Counted from the stretch's first letter, positions 7,587 through 17,161 are shown. The stretch: DNA of 64,000 nucleotides from CAYWWM01 sp965198025 (GCA_965198025.1 OZ240237.1:2232001-2296000), one strand, 5' to 3'. Numbers and translations are program-made. Notes: generated from the sequence alone by a model not told the origin.

Positions 7587-9499
7587 TCAGTCTCTTCTCC
7601 CGGTGTGAACCCTACTACGCTGAACGGCGGCGTCGGCATCCGGGAAATCGTCCCGGTAAACGCGTCGTCAATTTCGATTCCGTTGCGGTCGAGCGTGGTT
7701 CCCATGGCGCGGTCCATCTCCACCAGGGCTTTCGCATAACTCGCCACCGCCTGCACCTCCGCGTTCTCAGCATTGATCAGATCCCGTTGCCGCAGCACGG
7801 CTTCATATGGCGTGCTGACTCCGGCCTGGAGCTTCCTCTCCTCCGCGTCGAGCGTTTCGCGTGCCAGCAGGACAGCCTGGTGTGCCGCCTCGACCTGCGC
7901 CTTGCCCTGAATCAATCCGATGATGGCCTGTCGCACTTCGAGCGCCACCTGGTTGCGGCTGTTCTGCAGTTCCACTTCCAACTGGTTACCTTCGAGCTGC
8001 GCCCGCAAGTTGTCCGCCTGGGCCGCGCGGTTCCGCAGAGGCAGACTCAGGTTGAACCCGCCGGCGTATTCCGGGAAGTCCGCCGTAAAGGCTTGTCCCA
8101 GCGACCCCCCGGCTCCGCCGGCCGTCAGCGGCGCGTTCCCGTCAAGCCCTGACCCCGCGTACAGCCCGAACAGCGACCCGCTCGGCATCAGGCTGTTCTG
8201 CGTAAACCGTATGGACAGATTCTGATTCTGTACGCTCGTCTCGAACTGCCGCAGATCGGGGCGGTTGTTGTAAGCGTTGATCAAAGCATCGGTGACATCC
8301 GGGATTTCGGCGTCCCGCGGCACCGGCATGCGGTCCGTCAGGACGATCCGCACCGCGTCGAGCTCCGGGTCCGGTTTCTTGCTCAGAAAGTTCTTCAGCC
8401 GTGTCTCCTGCAATTGCAGGTTGGTCTGCGCCACCACTAAGTCACGCTCACGCCCGGCCACTTCCGCCTCCGCCGCCACCACGTCGAGCGGCGCCAGCGT
8501 CCCGATCTCCACCCGTTTCTGGTTGTCTTCGTATAGCCTCTGCGAAACGGCCAGCGACTGTTCCGCCACCCGCACGGCTTCCGTGAAGGCCGCCAAATCC
8601 CAATAGGCGTTCGTCACCGCCACAACGGTCGCAATCACCTGCGACCGGAACACTTCCTCGGACACGCGCAGGTTGTTTTGCGCCACCAGCACGAACCGTT
8701 CGTTCGGCAGGCGTCCGAATCCGTTGAGCAGCGGCTGGTTGAACCCGAACGCGAAGCGTGTGATCACGGCCGGGTTAAACAGCAGGTTCTGCTGCGTCGA
8801 GCTGGTCCGCACGCCGGTCATTCCCAGGAAGTAGCTCGTCCCGGTGGGAAACAATTGCGCGTAGCTGGCCGTATACGCGGTCGAGTACTGTGTTACCGTC
8901 GGAACGCCCGCCACCACCGAGGTATTCAACGGCTGCGACGCGCGGTCCCAACTGAAATTGAAGTTGAGCGCCGGGTCGAACGCTCCGACCTGGTCGATCG
9001 AAACGGCTCCGCCGCCGCCCGTGATCCCGCCGGCTCCGCCCAATCCACCACCGCCGCTTGCGTCCGTAATTCCCGCGCCAATCGCCCCGGTCTGCAAACC
9101 GCCTGGCACAAACGCTCCCTGGAATCCACGCGCCGCTTGTCCCGACCGGGTTCGCAGCACATCAGCCTGCGCCATCGGCTTCACGAACCGCTGCACCGCG
9201 ATGTCGAGGTTGTTCTCAATGGCCAGCGCCAGGGCGCTTGACAGCGACAGCTCCATCTCCCCGTCCCGCATCAGGTCGCGTAGCCGCGTCGAGTTCTCGA
9301 GCGTCATCGGCTCCAGCGGCTGCTCCTTATACGGCAGGTAGAAATTCGGAAACCAGCTCGGTCCGACCGACAAGTCCCGCACGAACGGCTGGGCAGGCGC
9401 CTGGGCACGGAGAGGAGTCCAGGTAAGCGGTATCCCGGCGAACAGTGCCCACGCCACCGCTCCCAGCGCCCAAATCATGCTTCGGCCTCTCGTCTGCAT
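7583..9499 (-). CDS. TolC-family outer membrane efflux protein (first of tandem pair)
   Basis: A 638-residue TolC-like protein and clear paralog of the following gene: both carry RSGQA-RG-QG with a Gly-rich insert, the GTLAPLDVV-AEAEVA helix and LDAE-RKLQAG-STPY near the C terminus. A signal peptide (about 32 residues, ending in LRAQ) is preceded by AGGAGG 6 bases before the ATG. It should form or contribute to an outer-membrane exit duct. It is first in a two- or three-gene minus-strand operon. The duplication is old, since identity is confined to helical repeats. Confidence 0.9.
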   Translation of the reverse strand: MQTRGRSMIWALGAVAWALFAGIPLTWTPLRAQAPAQPFVRDLSVGPSWFPNFYLPYKEQPLEPMTLENSTRLRDLMRDGEMELSLSSALALAIENNLDIAVQRFVKPMAQADVLRTRSGQAARGFQGAFVPGGLQTGAIGAGITDASGGGGLGGAGGITGGGGAVSIDQVGAFDPALNFNFSWDRASQPLNTSVVAGVPTVTQYSTAYTASYAQLFPTGTSYFLGMTGVRTSSTQQNLLFNPAVITRFAFGFNQPLLNGFGRLPNERFVLVAQNNLRVSEEVFRSQVIATVVAVTNAYWDLAAFTEAVRVAEQSLAVSQRLYEDNQKRVEIGTLAPLDVVAAEAEVAGRERDLVVAQTNLQLQETRLKNFLSKKPDPELDAVRIVLTDRMPVPRDAEIPDVTDALINAYNNRPDLRQFETSVQNQNLSIRFTQNSLMPSGSLFGLYAGSGLDGNAPLTAGGAGGSLGQAFTADFPEYAGGFNLSLPLRNRAAQADNLRAQLEGNQLEVELQNSRNQVALEVRQAIIGLIQGKAQVEAAHQAVLLARETLDAEERKLQAGVSTPYEAVLRQRDLINAENAEVQAVASYAKALVEMDRAMGTTLDRNGIEIDDAFTGTISRMPTPPFSVVGFTPGEETE

Positions 9500-9770
9500 G
9501 TCGAACCTCCTGATTGCTTTCTTGTTCAGTCGCGCCCTGCCCGGCGCACTCTCTTTATCCGTTACGTAAACGCGGTCGCCCCGGTTTCACCTTTACGAAC
9601 GGAAGCTGCTCTTGACCCTCGTAAACCCTTGATTCAGTTAGAACCCTTCTAAGCAAGAATAGTAGCATCCGTGTCCCAGCCCGCACAAATACTCGTTCGG
9701 GAATACCTCTCATTCCGTGTCATCCTGCCTGTCCCGGGTGCAGTTGAGGGGAGGAGCGAGCGACGAAGGT

Positions 9771-10661
9771 TCACCCTACCGCCCGCTGCAGCGCCGCCTC
9801 AAGCTCCGGATAACGGAACGTATACCCGGACGCCACCAGCCGCGCCGGCTCCACCCGCTGGCTCCCCAACAGCAGATCTTCGCCCATTTCCCCGAACACC
9901 AGCTTCACCACAAACGCCGGGAGCGGAAAGATCGTGGGCCTCGACAGGACTCTCCCAAGCGTCTTCGTGAACTCTGCATTCCGCGCCGGATTGGGGGCCA
10001 CCACGTTCACCGGACCCTGCAGGCTTTCCGTTACCAGGGCGTGCTCGACGGCGCCGACTACGTCGTCGAGCGCTACCCAGCTCATGTACTGTCGGCCCGA
10101 GCCCACACGCCCTCCCACTCCCAGCTTGAACGGCGGCAGCATCTGCGCCAGCGCCCCGCCTCCTGCTCCCAGCACCACCCCTGTCCGAAGATTCACCACC
10201 CGGATTCCCTTTTGAGATGCCGGTTCCGTCGCCGCTTCCCATTCCCGGGCCACGCCCGGCAGGAACCCGCCGCCCGGCTCGCTCTCTTCTCGCAGCAGCT
10301 CGTCTCCCCGGTCGCCGTAATATCCGATCGCCGAGGCGCACACTAACACCCGCGGCGGCTTCCCCAGTTGCGCCAGCGTTTCTGACAGCACTTGTGTTCC
10401 CTTGGTCCGGCTCTCCCGAATCAGTGCCTTCTTCTTCGGCGTCCACCGCCCCTGGATCGATTCCCCTGCCAAGTGCACCACCGCCTCGATCCCTTCCAGC
10501 TTAGCGGCGTCCATGTAACCCGTCTCCGCGTTCCAGGCGATCCCGTTTTCAACGGCGCTCTCTTCGCGCACAATCGGCGTCACCTGATGCCCCGCGCCCC
10601 ACAGCGACTCCTTCACCTCCGACCCGATAAACCCATGCGACCCTGAAATGGCGATCTTCAC
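9771..10661 (-). CDS. TIGR01777 family NAD(P)-binding epimerase-like protein (YfcH/SulA type)
   Basis: About 296 residues from the GTG at 10661 (GAGGGGG 7 bases upstream) giving VKIAISGSHGFIGSEV; the residues before it are not family-like. This is an extended SDR protein with the GxxGxxG NAD(P) motif, YYGDRGDE in the position of the active-site Tyr region, and the family C-terminal DUF1731-type segment (LPAFVVKLVFGEMGEDLLLGSQ). Bacterial YfcH and plant homologs have no settled reaction. It is divergently placed from yggX across a 140-nt gap. Confidence 0.9.
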   Translation of the reverse strand: MKIAISGSHGFIGSEVKESLWGAGHQVTPIVREESAVENGIAWNAETGYMDAAKLEGIEAVVHLAGESIQGRWTPKKKALIRESRTKGTQVLSETLAQLGKPPRVLVCASAIGYYGDRGDELLREESEPGGGFLPGVAREWEAATEPASQKGIRVVNLRTGVVLGAGGGALAQMLPPFKLGVGGRVGSGRQYMSWVALDDVVGAVEHALVTESLQGPVNVVAPNPARNAEFTKTLGRVLSRPTIFPLPAFVVKLVFGEMGEDLLLGSQRVEPARLVASGYTFRYPELEAALQRAVG

Positions 10662-10801
10662 CGCATCACCCCCTCGCAAGCTACTGTCTGCTTTGAATCC
10701 AGCATACTGCAAGGTTGACAAACTGGAAACAATCCTCGTAGCCTGGAAACGATGGCGGGCATTGCGATTGGTACCAGCCTGGGAACTGAAGGAGAAAGTA
10801 A

Positions 10802-11083
10802 ATGGCCGAGCGGATGGTAAAGTGCGTGAAGCTTCAGAAGGAGCTGCCGGGTCTCGACGAGCCTCCCTTCAACAATGCGCTCGGCCAGCGCATCTTTGAC
10901 AACATCTCGCGAGATGCCTGGCAGCTTTGGCTCGAGCACCTGAAGATGCTCGTCAACGAGTATCGCCTCAATCTCATGGATCGTCAGGCCCAGCATCTCA
11001 TCCAACAGCAGATGGAAGAGTACTTCTTTGGCGAAGGCTCTGCCCTACCCCCGGACTACATACCCCCCCAAGCCAAACAGTAA
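10802..11083 (+). CDS. yggX: Probable Fe(2+)-trafficking protein YggX
   Basis: A 93-residue protein closely following YggX, which supports iron supply to Fe-S clusters and resistance to superoxide in the cytoplasm. Matches include the N-terminal VKCVKLQKE with the family cysteine at position 8, then LGQRIFDNISRDAWQLWLEH, then NEYRLNLMD and the QMEEYFF helix. A good ribosome site (AAGGAG, 8 nt) precedes the ATG. It is monocistronic here. A shared role with the Fe-S carriers elsewhere in the window is plausible. Confidence 0.93.
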   Translation: MAERMVKCVKLQKELPGLDEPPFNNALGQRIFDNISRDAWQLWLEHLKMLVNEYRLNLMDRQAQHLIQQQMEEYFFGEGSALPPDYIPPQAKQ

Positions 11084-11255
11084 CTCCCACCCTTCTTCGT
11101 CTCATCCCAAGGAGAAAACCGATACACTGATGGCGTTTCTGGCGCGGAATCTGGTCTCCCTCAATGCGGTTATCCTGAGCGAAGGACCTGTTTTCTTTTT
11201 CCGTAAGAATCCGCGTAATCTACGGATAGTTGCGTTGTTTTTCTGTTCCCGTTTA

Positions 11256-12548
11256 CTACCTCGCCGCCGGCAAAACCGGCGTAATCCGAAATTCCAGCTT
11301 CCGGTGCGCTTCCCGCAGCGTCGTCTCAACTTCGTCCGGGGACTGTCCCCTCGCTAAGATAAACCCCAGGTCGCTCGCTCCCTCCGGCCTCGCCTCGAGT
11401 TTCTGTTTCAGCTTGGCCGTAATGCGAACGTCTTCCACTCCGGGAACATCGCGCGCGTCGGCCACCCCAAGCACCTCGTCCAAAACCCCCTCTTTCGAAA
11501 CCGGGATCATCATCACTCCCGAAGGTTCTGCTTCCCGCCCGACCTGCTCGACCGCCTCGCCCAGCGCATGCCGTAGGATCAACTCTTCAAAGGACCATCC
11601 GTTCTTAAACCGCAGCGCCAGCGCGCACAAGCCGCTAATCGGGCGCATCGCAATTCCGAGCACCCGCAACCCGTCGCGTGTTAGGCGGATTTCTGCGTGC
11701 ACCGGCCCGTGGTAAAGTCCTACCGCATGCGACGCCAGCGCGGCTCCTCGCGCCGCTTCTGTCTGCGTCCCTTCCGGCAGCCGCGACGGTGTCACGTAGA
11801 TCGTCTCTTTGAAGTACGGTCCTTCCAGCGGATCGGGCTTGTCGAACAGCGCCAGCATGTAAAACTTTCCACGGTCCAAAATGCCTTCGATCGCCACCTC
11901 TTTGCCGTCCAGATACTCCTCCACCAGAATCCAGTTCGCCGCATCGTCCATCATCCTCTGGACCTCCGGCGTTTCGAGCAGCTTGCGGATCCGCCCGAAA
12001 GCCTCGGCAAACTGCTCCGCATTGTCGGCCCGGATGACGCCTCGGCTTGCAGAAAGCAGCAGCGGTTTCAGCACACAAGGAAAGCTCAGCTCGGACGGCA
12101 AGGTCGGCGACTTCGTATCCACCGGCAGCCGCGCAAACCGCAGCACCGGCAGCCCGGCGCTTTCGAGCAGGCTGCGGAACTCGAACTCGTCGTGGCACGC
12201 GAACGCGGCGTAGGGCTGGTGGGAGGGGATCCCGAGCGTCTCACAGGCAATGGCCGCTGGGATCGTTGGCCTGTCCCCAATGGCAATTACCGCGTCCAGC
12301 GGATGCTCCTCCGCGGACTCCACGATCGTCTGTGCCACCCCATAGGGGTCCTCGTAGCGCAGCGCAATCGCCCCCTCGCGCCACGGCTCTTCGAGCTCGT
12401 GGCAGCAGCTGCTCCCCGCCACCAGCTCTACGCCGAGATTCTCCGCGGCTTCGCGAAACGCTGCCGCCTGATAGCCGGTCTTCGTAAACAGCATCAGCAC
12501 ACGTCTCCGCCGTGGTTTCTCTGATTGTCGTGAATTTCCTGTGGTCAT
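11256..12548 (-). CDS. ATP-grasp domain protein of unknown substrate
   Basis: About 430 residues from MTTGNS. The fold matches the ATP-grasp carboxylate-amine ligase superfamily: an N-terminal pre-ATP-grasp domain (RRVLMLFTKTGYQAAAFREA), the ATP-binding half around residues 120-210 (FPCVLKPLLLSASRGVIRA, then WILVEEYLDGKEVAIEG) and the metal-binding region around GPVHAEIRLTRDGLRVLGI. The C-terminal part resembles the carboxylase-like domain seen in BacD/LdmS-type ligases. It likely joins a carboxylate to an amino group, but the substrates cannot be read. It follows thiD by 87 nt on the same strand and may belong to the moaA-tenA-thiD transcript. Confidence 0.85.
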   Translation of the reverse strand: MTTGNSRQSEKPRRRRVLMLFTKTGYQAAAFREAAENLGVELVAGSSCCHELEEPWREGAIALRYEDPYGVAQTIVESAEEHPLDAVIAIGDRPTIPAAIACETLGIPSHQPYAAFACHDEFEFRSLLESAGLPVLRFARLPVDTKSPTLPSELSFPCVLKPLLLSASRGVIRADNAEQFAEAFGRIRKLLETPEVQRMMDDAANWILVEEYLDGKEVAIEGILDRGKFYMLALFDKPDPLEGPYFKETIYVTPSRLPEGTQTEAARGAALASHAVGLYHGPVHAEIRLTRDGLRVLGIAMRPISGLCALALRFKNGWSFEELILRHALGEAVEQVGREAEPSGVMMIPVSKEGVLDEVLGVADARDVPGVEDVRITAKLKQKLEARPEGASDLGFILARGQSPDEVETTLREAHRKLEFRITPVLPAAR

Positions 12549-12635
12549 TCTGATTGGCCTGCTCGGAGCGAAGCTGAGGCCTTTTCCACTTGAGGCCCGC
12601 ACACCCTTCTTCTTATCTTCGCGTGATTCCCGACT

Positions 12636-13427
12636 TCACGCCGGAGTGAAATGGTTGACAGGACCATACCCGTGACCGAGTCCGGGATTGGTTTCGATCG
12701 CGCGCGTAATGAACCGCTTCGCGGCGGCGATCGCCTCGGTCAATTCGCTTCCCTTGGCCAGCTCCGCCGTGATGGCCGCCGAATATGTGCAGCCAGTTCC
12801 GTGGGTGTGCTGTGTCTTGATCCGCCTGCCCGGATAGGATTCGAACCGCCCCTCCGTGAAGAGCAAATCCGTGGCGTCGGAGAGGAGGTGGCCGCCCTTG
12901 ATCAGCACCGCTTTCGCACCCAGCCCGGCGATGGCTCTCGCGGCTTCTTCGAGCACGGACTGAGAGGGTTCTTCCTGGCTGACCTGCTTGCCTGAAAGCG
13001 CCATCGCCTCGTGCACGTTCGGCGTCACCAGAAAAGCATGTGGAAGCAGCTCGCGGGCGAGCGTACGGCGGGCGTCATCCTGTAGCAGCGCCGCCCCGTG
13101 TTTGCTGATCATGACCGGGTCCACGACCAGCGGGAAATCGAACTGCGGGGCGCACGCGCTCACCGCCCGAATGATCTCCGAACTCCCCAGCGCCCCGGTC
13201 TTGGCGGCTTGAGGCGGCAGGTCTTCGAGCACGGCGTGCAGTTGGTCCAGCAAGAATTGCGGCCTGACCGTTTCGACCGCACTTACCCGGCAGGTGTTCT
13301 GCACCGTCAGCAGTGTGATGACACTGGTACCATAGACGCCGAACTGATGGAACGTCTTCAGATCGGCCTGAATCCCGGCTCCACCCGATGGGTCCGAACC
13401 CGCGATGGTCAGCGCGCTGGGCATCAT
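12636..13427 (-). CDS. thiD: Hydroxymethylpyrimidine/phosphomethylpyrimidine kinase
   Basis: A 263-residue ribokinase-fold kinase that phosphorylates HMP and HMP-phosphate to give the pyrimidine half of thiamine. The N terminus ALTIAGSDPSGGAGIQADLK is diagnostic, and the C-terminal anion-hole motif THGTGCTYSAAI is intact. GGAGGGAG lies 7 bases before the ATG, and the start overlaps the tenA stop by 4 nt. With TenA upstream it forms a thiamine pyrimidine salvage pair: TenA releases HMP from damaged thiamine and ThiD phosphorylates it. Confidence 0.96.
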   Translation of the reverse strand: MMPSALTIAGSDPSGGAGIQADLKTFHQFGVYGTSVITLLTVQNTCRVSAVETVRPQFLLDQLHAVLEDLPPQAAKTGALGSSEIIRAVSACAPQFDFPLVVDPVMISKHGAALLQDDARRTLARELLPHAFLVTPNVHEAMALSGKQVSQEEPSQSVLEEAARAIAGLGAKAVLIKGGHLLSDATDLLFTEGRFESYPGRRIKTQHTHGTGCTYSAAITAELAKGSELTEAIAAAKRFITRAIETNPGLGHGYGPVNHFTPA

Positions 13428-14074
13428 GGAACTCCCTCCATCGGCGCGGAGAAAAACCGCAACTCACATTCCATTGCGTAGCGATAAGCTTCTCGGGTGG
13501 CCGGCCGTTCCGTCGCGAGGTGGTCGAGCAAGGCTTCCAGGCGCGCCGCCGCCGCCTGGAACTCCGTGCCGCTGTACGTCTCAATCCATTGCCGGTACGG
13601 ATGCGAAGCCCATGAATCACCCTCTGTTTCCGCAGCCAGTTCCTTCCCGAGATAGGCGTACAACCGCATGCAGGGAGTCATCGCGGCCACGATATCATCC
13701 ACCTGCGCCTGGGAGGCTGTCGCATGCAGGAAGTCCGTGTAGGCATTCGTCGCTTGGTATGGCGCAACCCGTTCGAGATCAATTCCCAGAGTTTCCGCGT
13801 AGCAAGCGTGCAATCCTAGCTCTTCCATCACCGCATCCCGCAGGTCAAGGAAGGCCTGCGCCGTCTCGGCATCGTTGCTGCGCTCTGCCGCCGACGCGTA
13901 CGCCCGGGCAAACGCCCGCAGAAAGAACGCATCCTGCGCGACGTATCGTTTGAAGACTTCGCGGTCCAGAGTCCCCTCCGCCAATCCGCGCACAAAGGGA
14001 TGACTGCGGCACGCCGCCGCCAATTCCTGATTCTCGTTCCAAAGAGTTTCGTGAAGTGGGTTGGCGCCGCTCAT
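13424..14074 (-). CDS. tenA: TenA family thiaminase II / aminopyrimidine aminohydrolase
   Basis: A 216-residue all-helical TenA protein, which hydrolyses 4-amino-5-aminomethyl-2-methylpyrimidine or thiamine to recover HMP. The active-site nucleophile Cys135 lies in the conserved AMTPCMRLYAYLG helix, Asp48 in KRYVAQDAFFL matches the substrate-binding Asp, and a Glu near the C terminus (AMECELRFF) matches the catalytic Glu. It overlaps moaA by 4 nt upstream and thiD by 4 nt downstream, so all three are translationally coupled. This is a TenA_C type by its cysteine. Confidence 0.94.
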   Translation of the reverse strand: MSGANPLHETLWNENQELAAACRSHPFVRGLAEGTLDREVFKRYVAQDAFFLRAFARAYASAAERSNDAETAQAFLDLRDAVMEELGLHACYAETLGIDLERVAPYQATNAYTDFLHATASQAQVDDIVAAMTPCMRLYAYLGKELAAETEGDSWASHPYRQWIETYSGTEFQAAAARLEALLDHLATERPATREAYRYAMECELRFFSAPMEGVP

Positions 14075-15057
14075 CCCCCGATCTGGAACATCCGGCGGTT
14101 CTGGGTGAAGATGCCTTCGTGCAGGCGGTGTCCCACGGGCTTCAGATGCACGGCTTTCAGGAGGATGTCACGGACGGCGTCGGGCCCGTTCTCGCGCAAC
14201 TGCTTCTTGATGTCCATCTCGTCGTCGTTCAACAGGCAGAGGTGAAACTTTCCTTCGGCGGTCAGCCTCATGCGGTTGCAGCTTCCGCAGTAAGGCTCCG
14301 ACACCGGACTGATGAAGCCCACCACGCCACGCCCGCCTGGGAGCTGGAAGTTCTGCGCCTCGTCCGACGTGTCGCTTGCCGGCAGCGGTGTCAGCGCCCC
14401 GAATTCCCGCTCGATCTTCTCACGCACTTCGCGGTTCGAGACAAACTTATCGCGCGCTACTCCGGCGCATTCGCCGCTTCCGAACGGCATCATCTCGATG
14501 AAGCGGCAATGCCAGTCGCGCTCCAGCGTCAGCCCGGCCAGCGACGTCACGTCCTCGTCGTTGAAGCCGCGTGCCACAACAGAATTCAGCTTGAGCGGAA
14601 CCAGCCCAGCCTCCGCTGCCGCCTCCACTCCGCGCCAGACCTGCTCGAAACGCCCCCAGCGCATGATCGCAGGGAGCCGTTCCGGGTTGAGCGTGTCCAC
14701 GTGGATGTTCACGCGCCGCAGGCCTGCCTCGGCCAGCGGTTTGGCCAAGTCCGGCAGCAGAATGCCATTCGTCGTCATGGCCAAGTCGCCCACGCCCTCG
14801 ACTTCGCTCATCCGCCGCACGATTTCCAGCAGATCGTGCCGCAGCGTCGGCTCTCCACCCGTCAGCCGGAACTTGCGGAAACCGACCGAAACCGCCACCC
14901 GCGCCACGTCCGCAATCTCGACCGGCGAAAGCAGGTCCTCATGCGGCAGGAATTGCAACCCGTTGACGGGCATGCAATAGACGCAACGCAAGTTGCAACG
15001 GTCGGTGAGGGAAATGCGAAGGTAGTTGATTTCGCGTTGGTATTGGTCTAGCGGCAT
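14071..15057 (-). CDS. moaA: GTP 3',8-cyclase MoaA
   Basis: A 328-residue radical SAM enzyme that rearranges GTP as the first step of molybdenum cofactor synthesis, with MoaC. The N-terminal radical SAM cluster is C21-x3-C25-x2-C28 (RCNLRCVYCMP); SAM binding follows at RLTGGEPTLR. The C-terminal second 4Fe-4S cluster is present (PYCGSCNRMRLT and a later Cys in HLCLL), and the protein ends in the catalytically needed GG (MFQIGG). It is the first gene of an overlapping moaA-tenA-thiD run, mixing Mo-cofactor and thiamine functions. No moaC, moaD or moaE is nearby. Confidence 0.97.
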   Translation of the reverse strand: MPLDQYQREINYLRISLTDRCNLRCVYCMPVNGLQFLPHEDLLSPVEIADVARVAVSVGFRKFRLTGGEPTLRHDLLEIVRRMSEVEGVGDLAMTTNGILLPDLAKPLAEAGLRRVNIHVDTLNPERLPAIMRWGRFEQVWRGVEAAAEAGLVPLKLNSVVARGFNDEDVTSLAGLTLERDWHCRFIEMMPFGSGECAGVARDKFVSNREVREKIEREFGALTPLPASDTSDEAQNFQLPGGRGVVGFISPVSEPYCGSCNRMRLTAEGKFHLCLLNDDEMDIKKQLRENGPDAVRDILLKAVHLKPVGHRLHEGIFTQNRRMFQIGG

Positions 15058-15310
15058 GTGCCTGCTTTCGGTCCCGCCCGTCGAAACCGGGCCTCGCCAA
15101 ACAGCTCAATGGATCGCTTGACCGCTTCGCTGGACCCGCTCCGCCGGGGATGAGGAGAGTTAAAGCGCATCAAGGAACGGGCGTGGCTTGGGCTGGCTTG
15201 CGAGCGCAGAACCCAGCCCCGAAACACTGTGTCTTTCACTCGCAGCCACTCCCGGGAGGTGGCACGCCCACCGAATGCGATAGGCCGCCTACCCGCTGCC
15301 TATGCAACGC

Positions 15311-15649
15311 CTAGGCACTGAAGGAACTGCCGCAGCCGCACGTGCTCTTGACGTTCGGATTGTTGAACTTAAATCCCGAGCCTTCCAGCGTTTCCACGTA
15401 ATCAATCTCGGTGCTGTCGAGATACAGCAGGCTGGCCTGGTCTATGAACACCTTGAGCTCGCCGAACTGGAACACTTTGTCCATGCCCGCTTCGTCGCCG
15501 TTCCCGTTGCTCTCGAACGTCATGGCATAGCTGAAACCGGAACACCCGCCGCCCATGACTCCCACTCGCAGCCCGGCCGGCGCTGGGTCCTGCTGCTCCA
15601 TGATCTCTTTCACCTTGTTCACTGCCCCTGAAGTTAACGTAATGCCCAC
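15311..15649 (-). CDS. A-type iron-sulfur carrier (ErpA/IscA/HesB family)
   Basis: About 112 residues from the GTG at 15649 with GAGGAGGAATCT immediately upstream. A-type carriers receive Fe-S clusters from scaffolds and deliver them to apo-enzymes. The three ligand cysteines are present: GGGCSGFSY, then STCGCGSSF at the C terminus. The sequence KFNNPNVKSTCGCG is close to ErpA. A second family member is at 24723 beside iscS. This copy is isolated; moaA, an Fe-S enzyme, is 250 nt upstream on the same strand but with a gap that suggests a separate transcript. Confidence 0.94.
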   Translation of the reverse strand: MGITLTSGAVNKVKEIMEQQDPAPAGLRVGVMGGGCSGFSYAMTFESNGNGDEAGMDKVFQFGELKVFIDQASLLYLDSTEIDYVETLEGSGFKFNNPNVKSTCGCGSSFSA

Positions 15650-15829
15650 AGATTCCTCCTCACGTTTTGCCTTCGACGCATTCGCGGGCTGGGGCCCGGG
15701 CGCAAACGCCCTGCCCAATCCAGACGCCCGCCAACCTCTGCATCCGTTTGGCTCTAACTTATTGTACTCTCTTTTTCCTCCGCCCTGTCAACCGCCTTCG
15801 CTGTTTGCTGGTCCGATGTTTCGTGTCGC

Positions 15830-17161
15830 CTATCCTCTCTTCCGCCGCACCACCCGCTGCACCTTCACCCGTCCGTCAGCGGTCTCCTCGGAGACCAGCG
15901 CTCCCGGGTCGAAGATCCGAACCTCGGGCCGGATGCCCAGGTGATGCTTCAACTGTTCGGACACCGCGTCCCCCATTTGCTCTTGCTCCACGGCAGGCAT
16001 CGGCCGGGCTGCCTCGACCTCCACCAGAACGTCCTGCACCGATCCCCGGCTTTCCTCCACCAGCCGCCATTCGAGACCCAGCTCGGGAATCGTCCGCAAC
16101 ACCTGCTCGATGGACTTCGGGTACACGCTCACGCCGCGCAGTTTCAGCATCTCATCGGCGCGCCCTTTTACCTCGCTCATGCGCCGGAGCGTCCGGCCGC
16201 ACTCGCACGCATCGTCTCGCAGCGAGACAATATCCCCTACCCGGTAGCGGATAAATGGCGACGCCTCCCGGAACAGCGACGTAATCAGCAGCATGCCATC
16301 CTGCCCTGCCGGGACCGGCTGTTTCGTCTCCGGGTCCACCGTCTCGAAAATGTAGGCGTCTTCCGAGATGTGCCACCCGTTGCGCAGGTGACATTCGAAG
16401 GTGGAGGCCGGTGCCTCGACGCTGCCGTAATTGTCGTAAACGCGCGTATTCCAGGCCCGGTCGAGTTCCGTCCGCGTTTCCGGCGAGCAAACCTCCGCCG
16501 TCACATACATCATCTTGAACCGAAAGTCCCGCGCCGGGTCGAATCCCATCTCCCGCGCCACCTCCGCCAGCCGCAGCGCATAGGACGGCGTCGAAACCAG
16601 GACGGTCGAGCCCCACTGGTACGCAATTTCGATCTGCCGCCGCGATGGCGTCATCGCGCCCGTACCCGTCGCCATCACGCACGCCCCGAGCCGCATCGCT
16701 CCTTCTACAGCGATCGGCCCGCCAATGTAGAGGCTGAACGGCAGTGTCACTTGCACGAGGTCGTCCGGCGTCATTCCCTGCGCGCGCAATCGCCGCGCCG
16801 AAAGCTTCGCGATCCAGTCGATATCCGACTGTGTGTGAAAAAACGGCTTCGGCGATCCAGTCGATCCCGAGCTAGCATGAATCCGGACGGGATGAGCGAC
16901 ACCTTGATAGCTGCCGAAGGGAGGGGTCTTGGTCAGGTCCTGCTCAAAATCTTCTTTGGTCACTAGGGGAAGCTTCGTGAGATCCGCAATGCTTCGAATT
17001 TCTTCCGGTCGCACGCCCGCCGCTTCCCAGTGCTTGCGATAGAACGGAACGTCGCTCCACGCGTTCTTCACTTGCGCGCGCAGCCGCTCCCCTTGCAGAA
17101 CCGCAATCTCCTCACGCGATGCTTGTTCAATCGCTTCCAAGCCTTCTACCCTCAAACCCAT
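15830..17161 (-). CDS. Phenylacetate-CoA ligase-like (PaaK family) AMP-forming enzyme
   Basis: About 443 residues starting at MGLRVEG. Members activate aryl acids to CoA thioesters via an adenylate in the cytoplasm. The P-loop-like motif ASSGSTGSPK lies near residue 108, the middle motif DNYGSVEAPA near 265, and the C-terminal hinge (FIRYRVGD, then GRADEMLKLRGVSVYP) is typical of PaaK. CxC cysteines in DACECGRTLRR match the zinc-like site seen in this family. The specific acid is unknown. The toxin gene vapC ends 7 nt upstream of its start on the same strand. A UbiD-type decarboxylase about 1 kb further upstream suggests aromatic acid metabolism. Confidence 0.9.
   Translation of the reverse strand: MGLRVEGLEAIEQASREEIAVLQGERLRAQVKNAWSDVPFYRKHWEAAGVRPEEIRSIADLTKLPLVTKEDFEQDLTKTPPFGSYQGVAHPVRIHASSGSTGSPKPFFHTQSDIDWIAKLSARRLRAQGMTPDDLVQVTLPFSLYIGGPIAVEGAMRLGACVMATGTGAMTPSRRQIEIAYQWGSTVLVSTPSYALRLAEVAREMGFDPARDFRFKMMYVTAEVCSPETRTELDRAWNTRVYDNYGSVEAPASTFECHLRNGWHISEDAYIFETVDPETKQPVPAGQDGMLLITSLFREASPFIRYRVGDIVSLRDDACECGRTLRRMSEVKGRADEMLKLRGVSVYPKSIEQVLRTIPELGLEWRLVEESRGSVQDVLVEVEAARPMPAVEQEQMGDAVSEQLKHHLGIRPEVRIFDPGALVSEETADGRVKVQRVVRRKRG

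Noticed and set aside
15058..15310. Open frame of about 60 codons between moaA and the Fe-S carrier
   Set aside because: Composition is low in family-like patterns and no ribosome site was seen; treated as intergenic.
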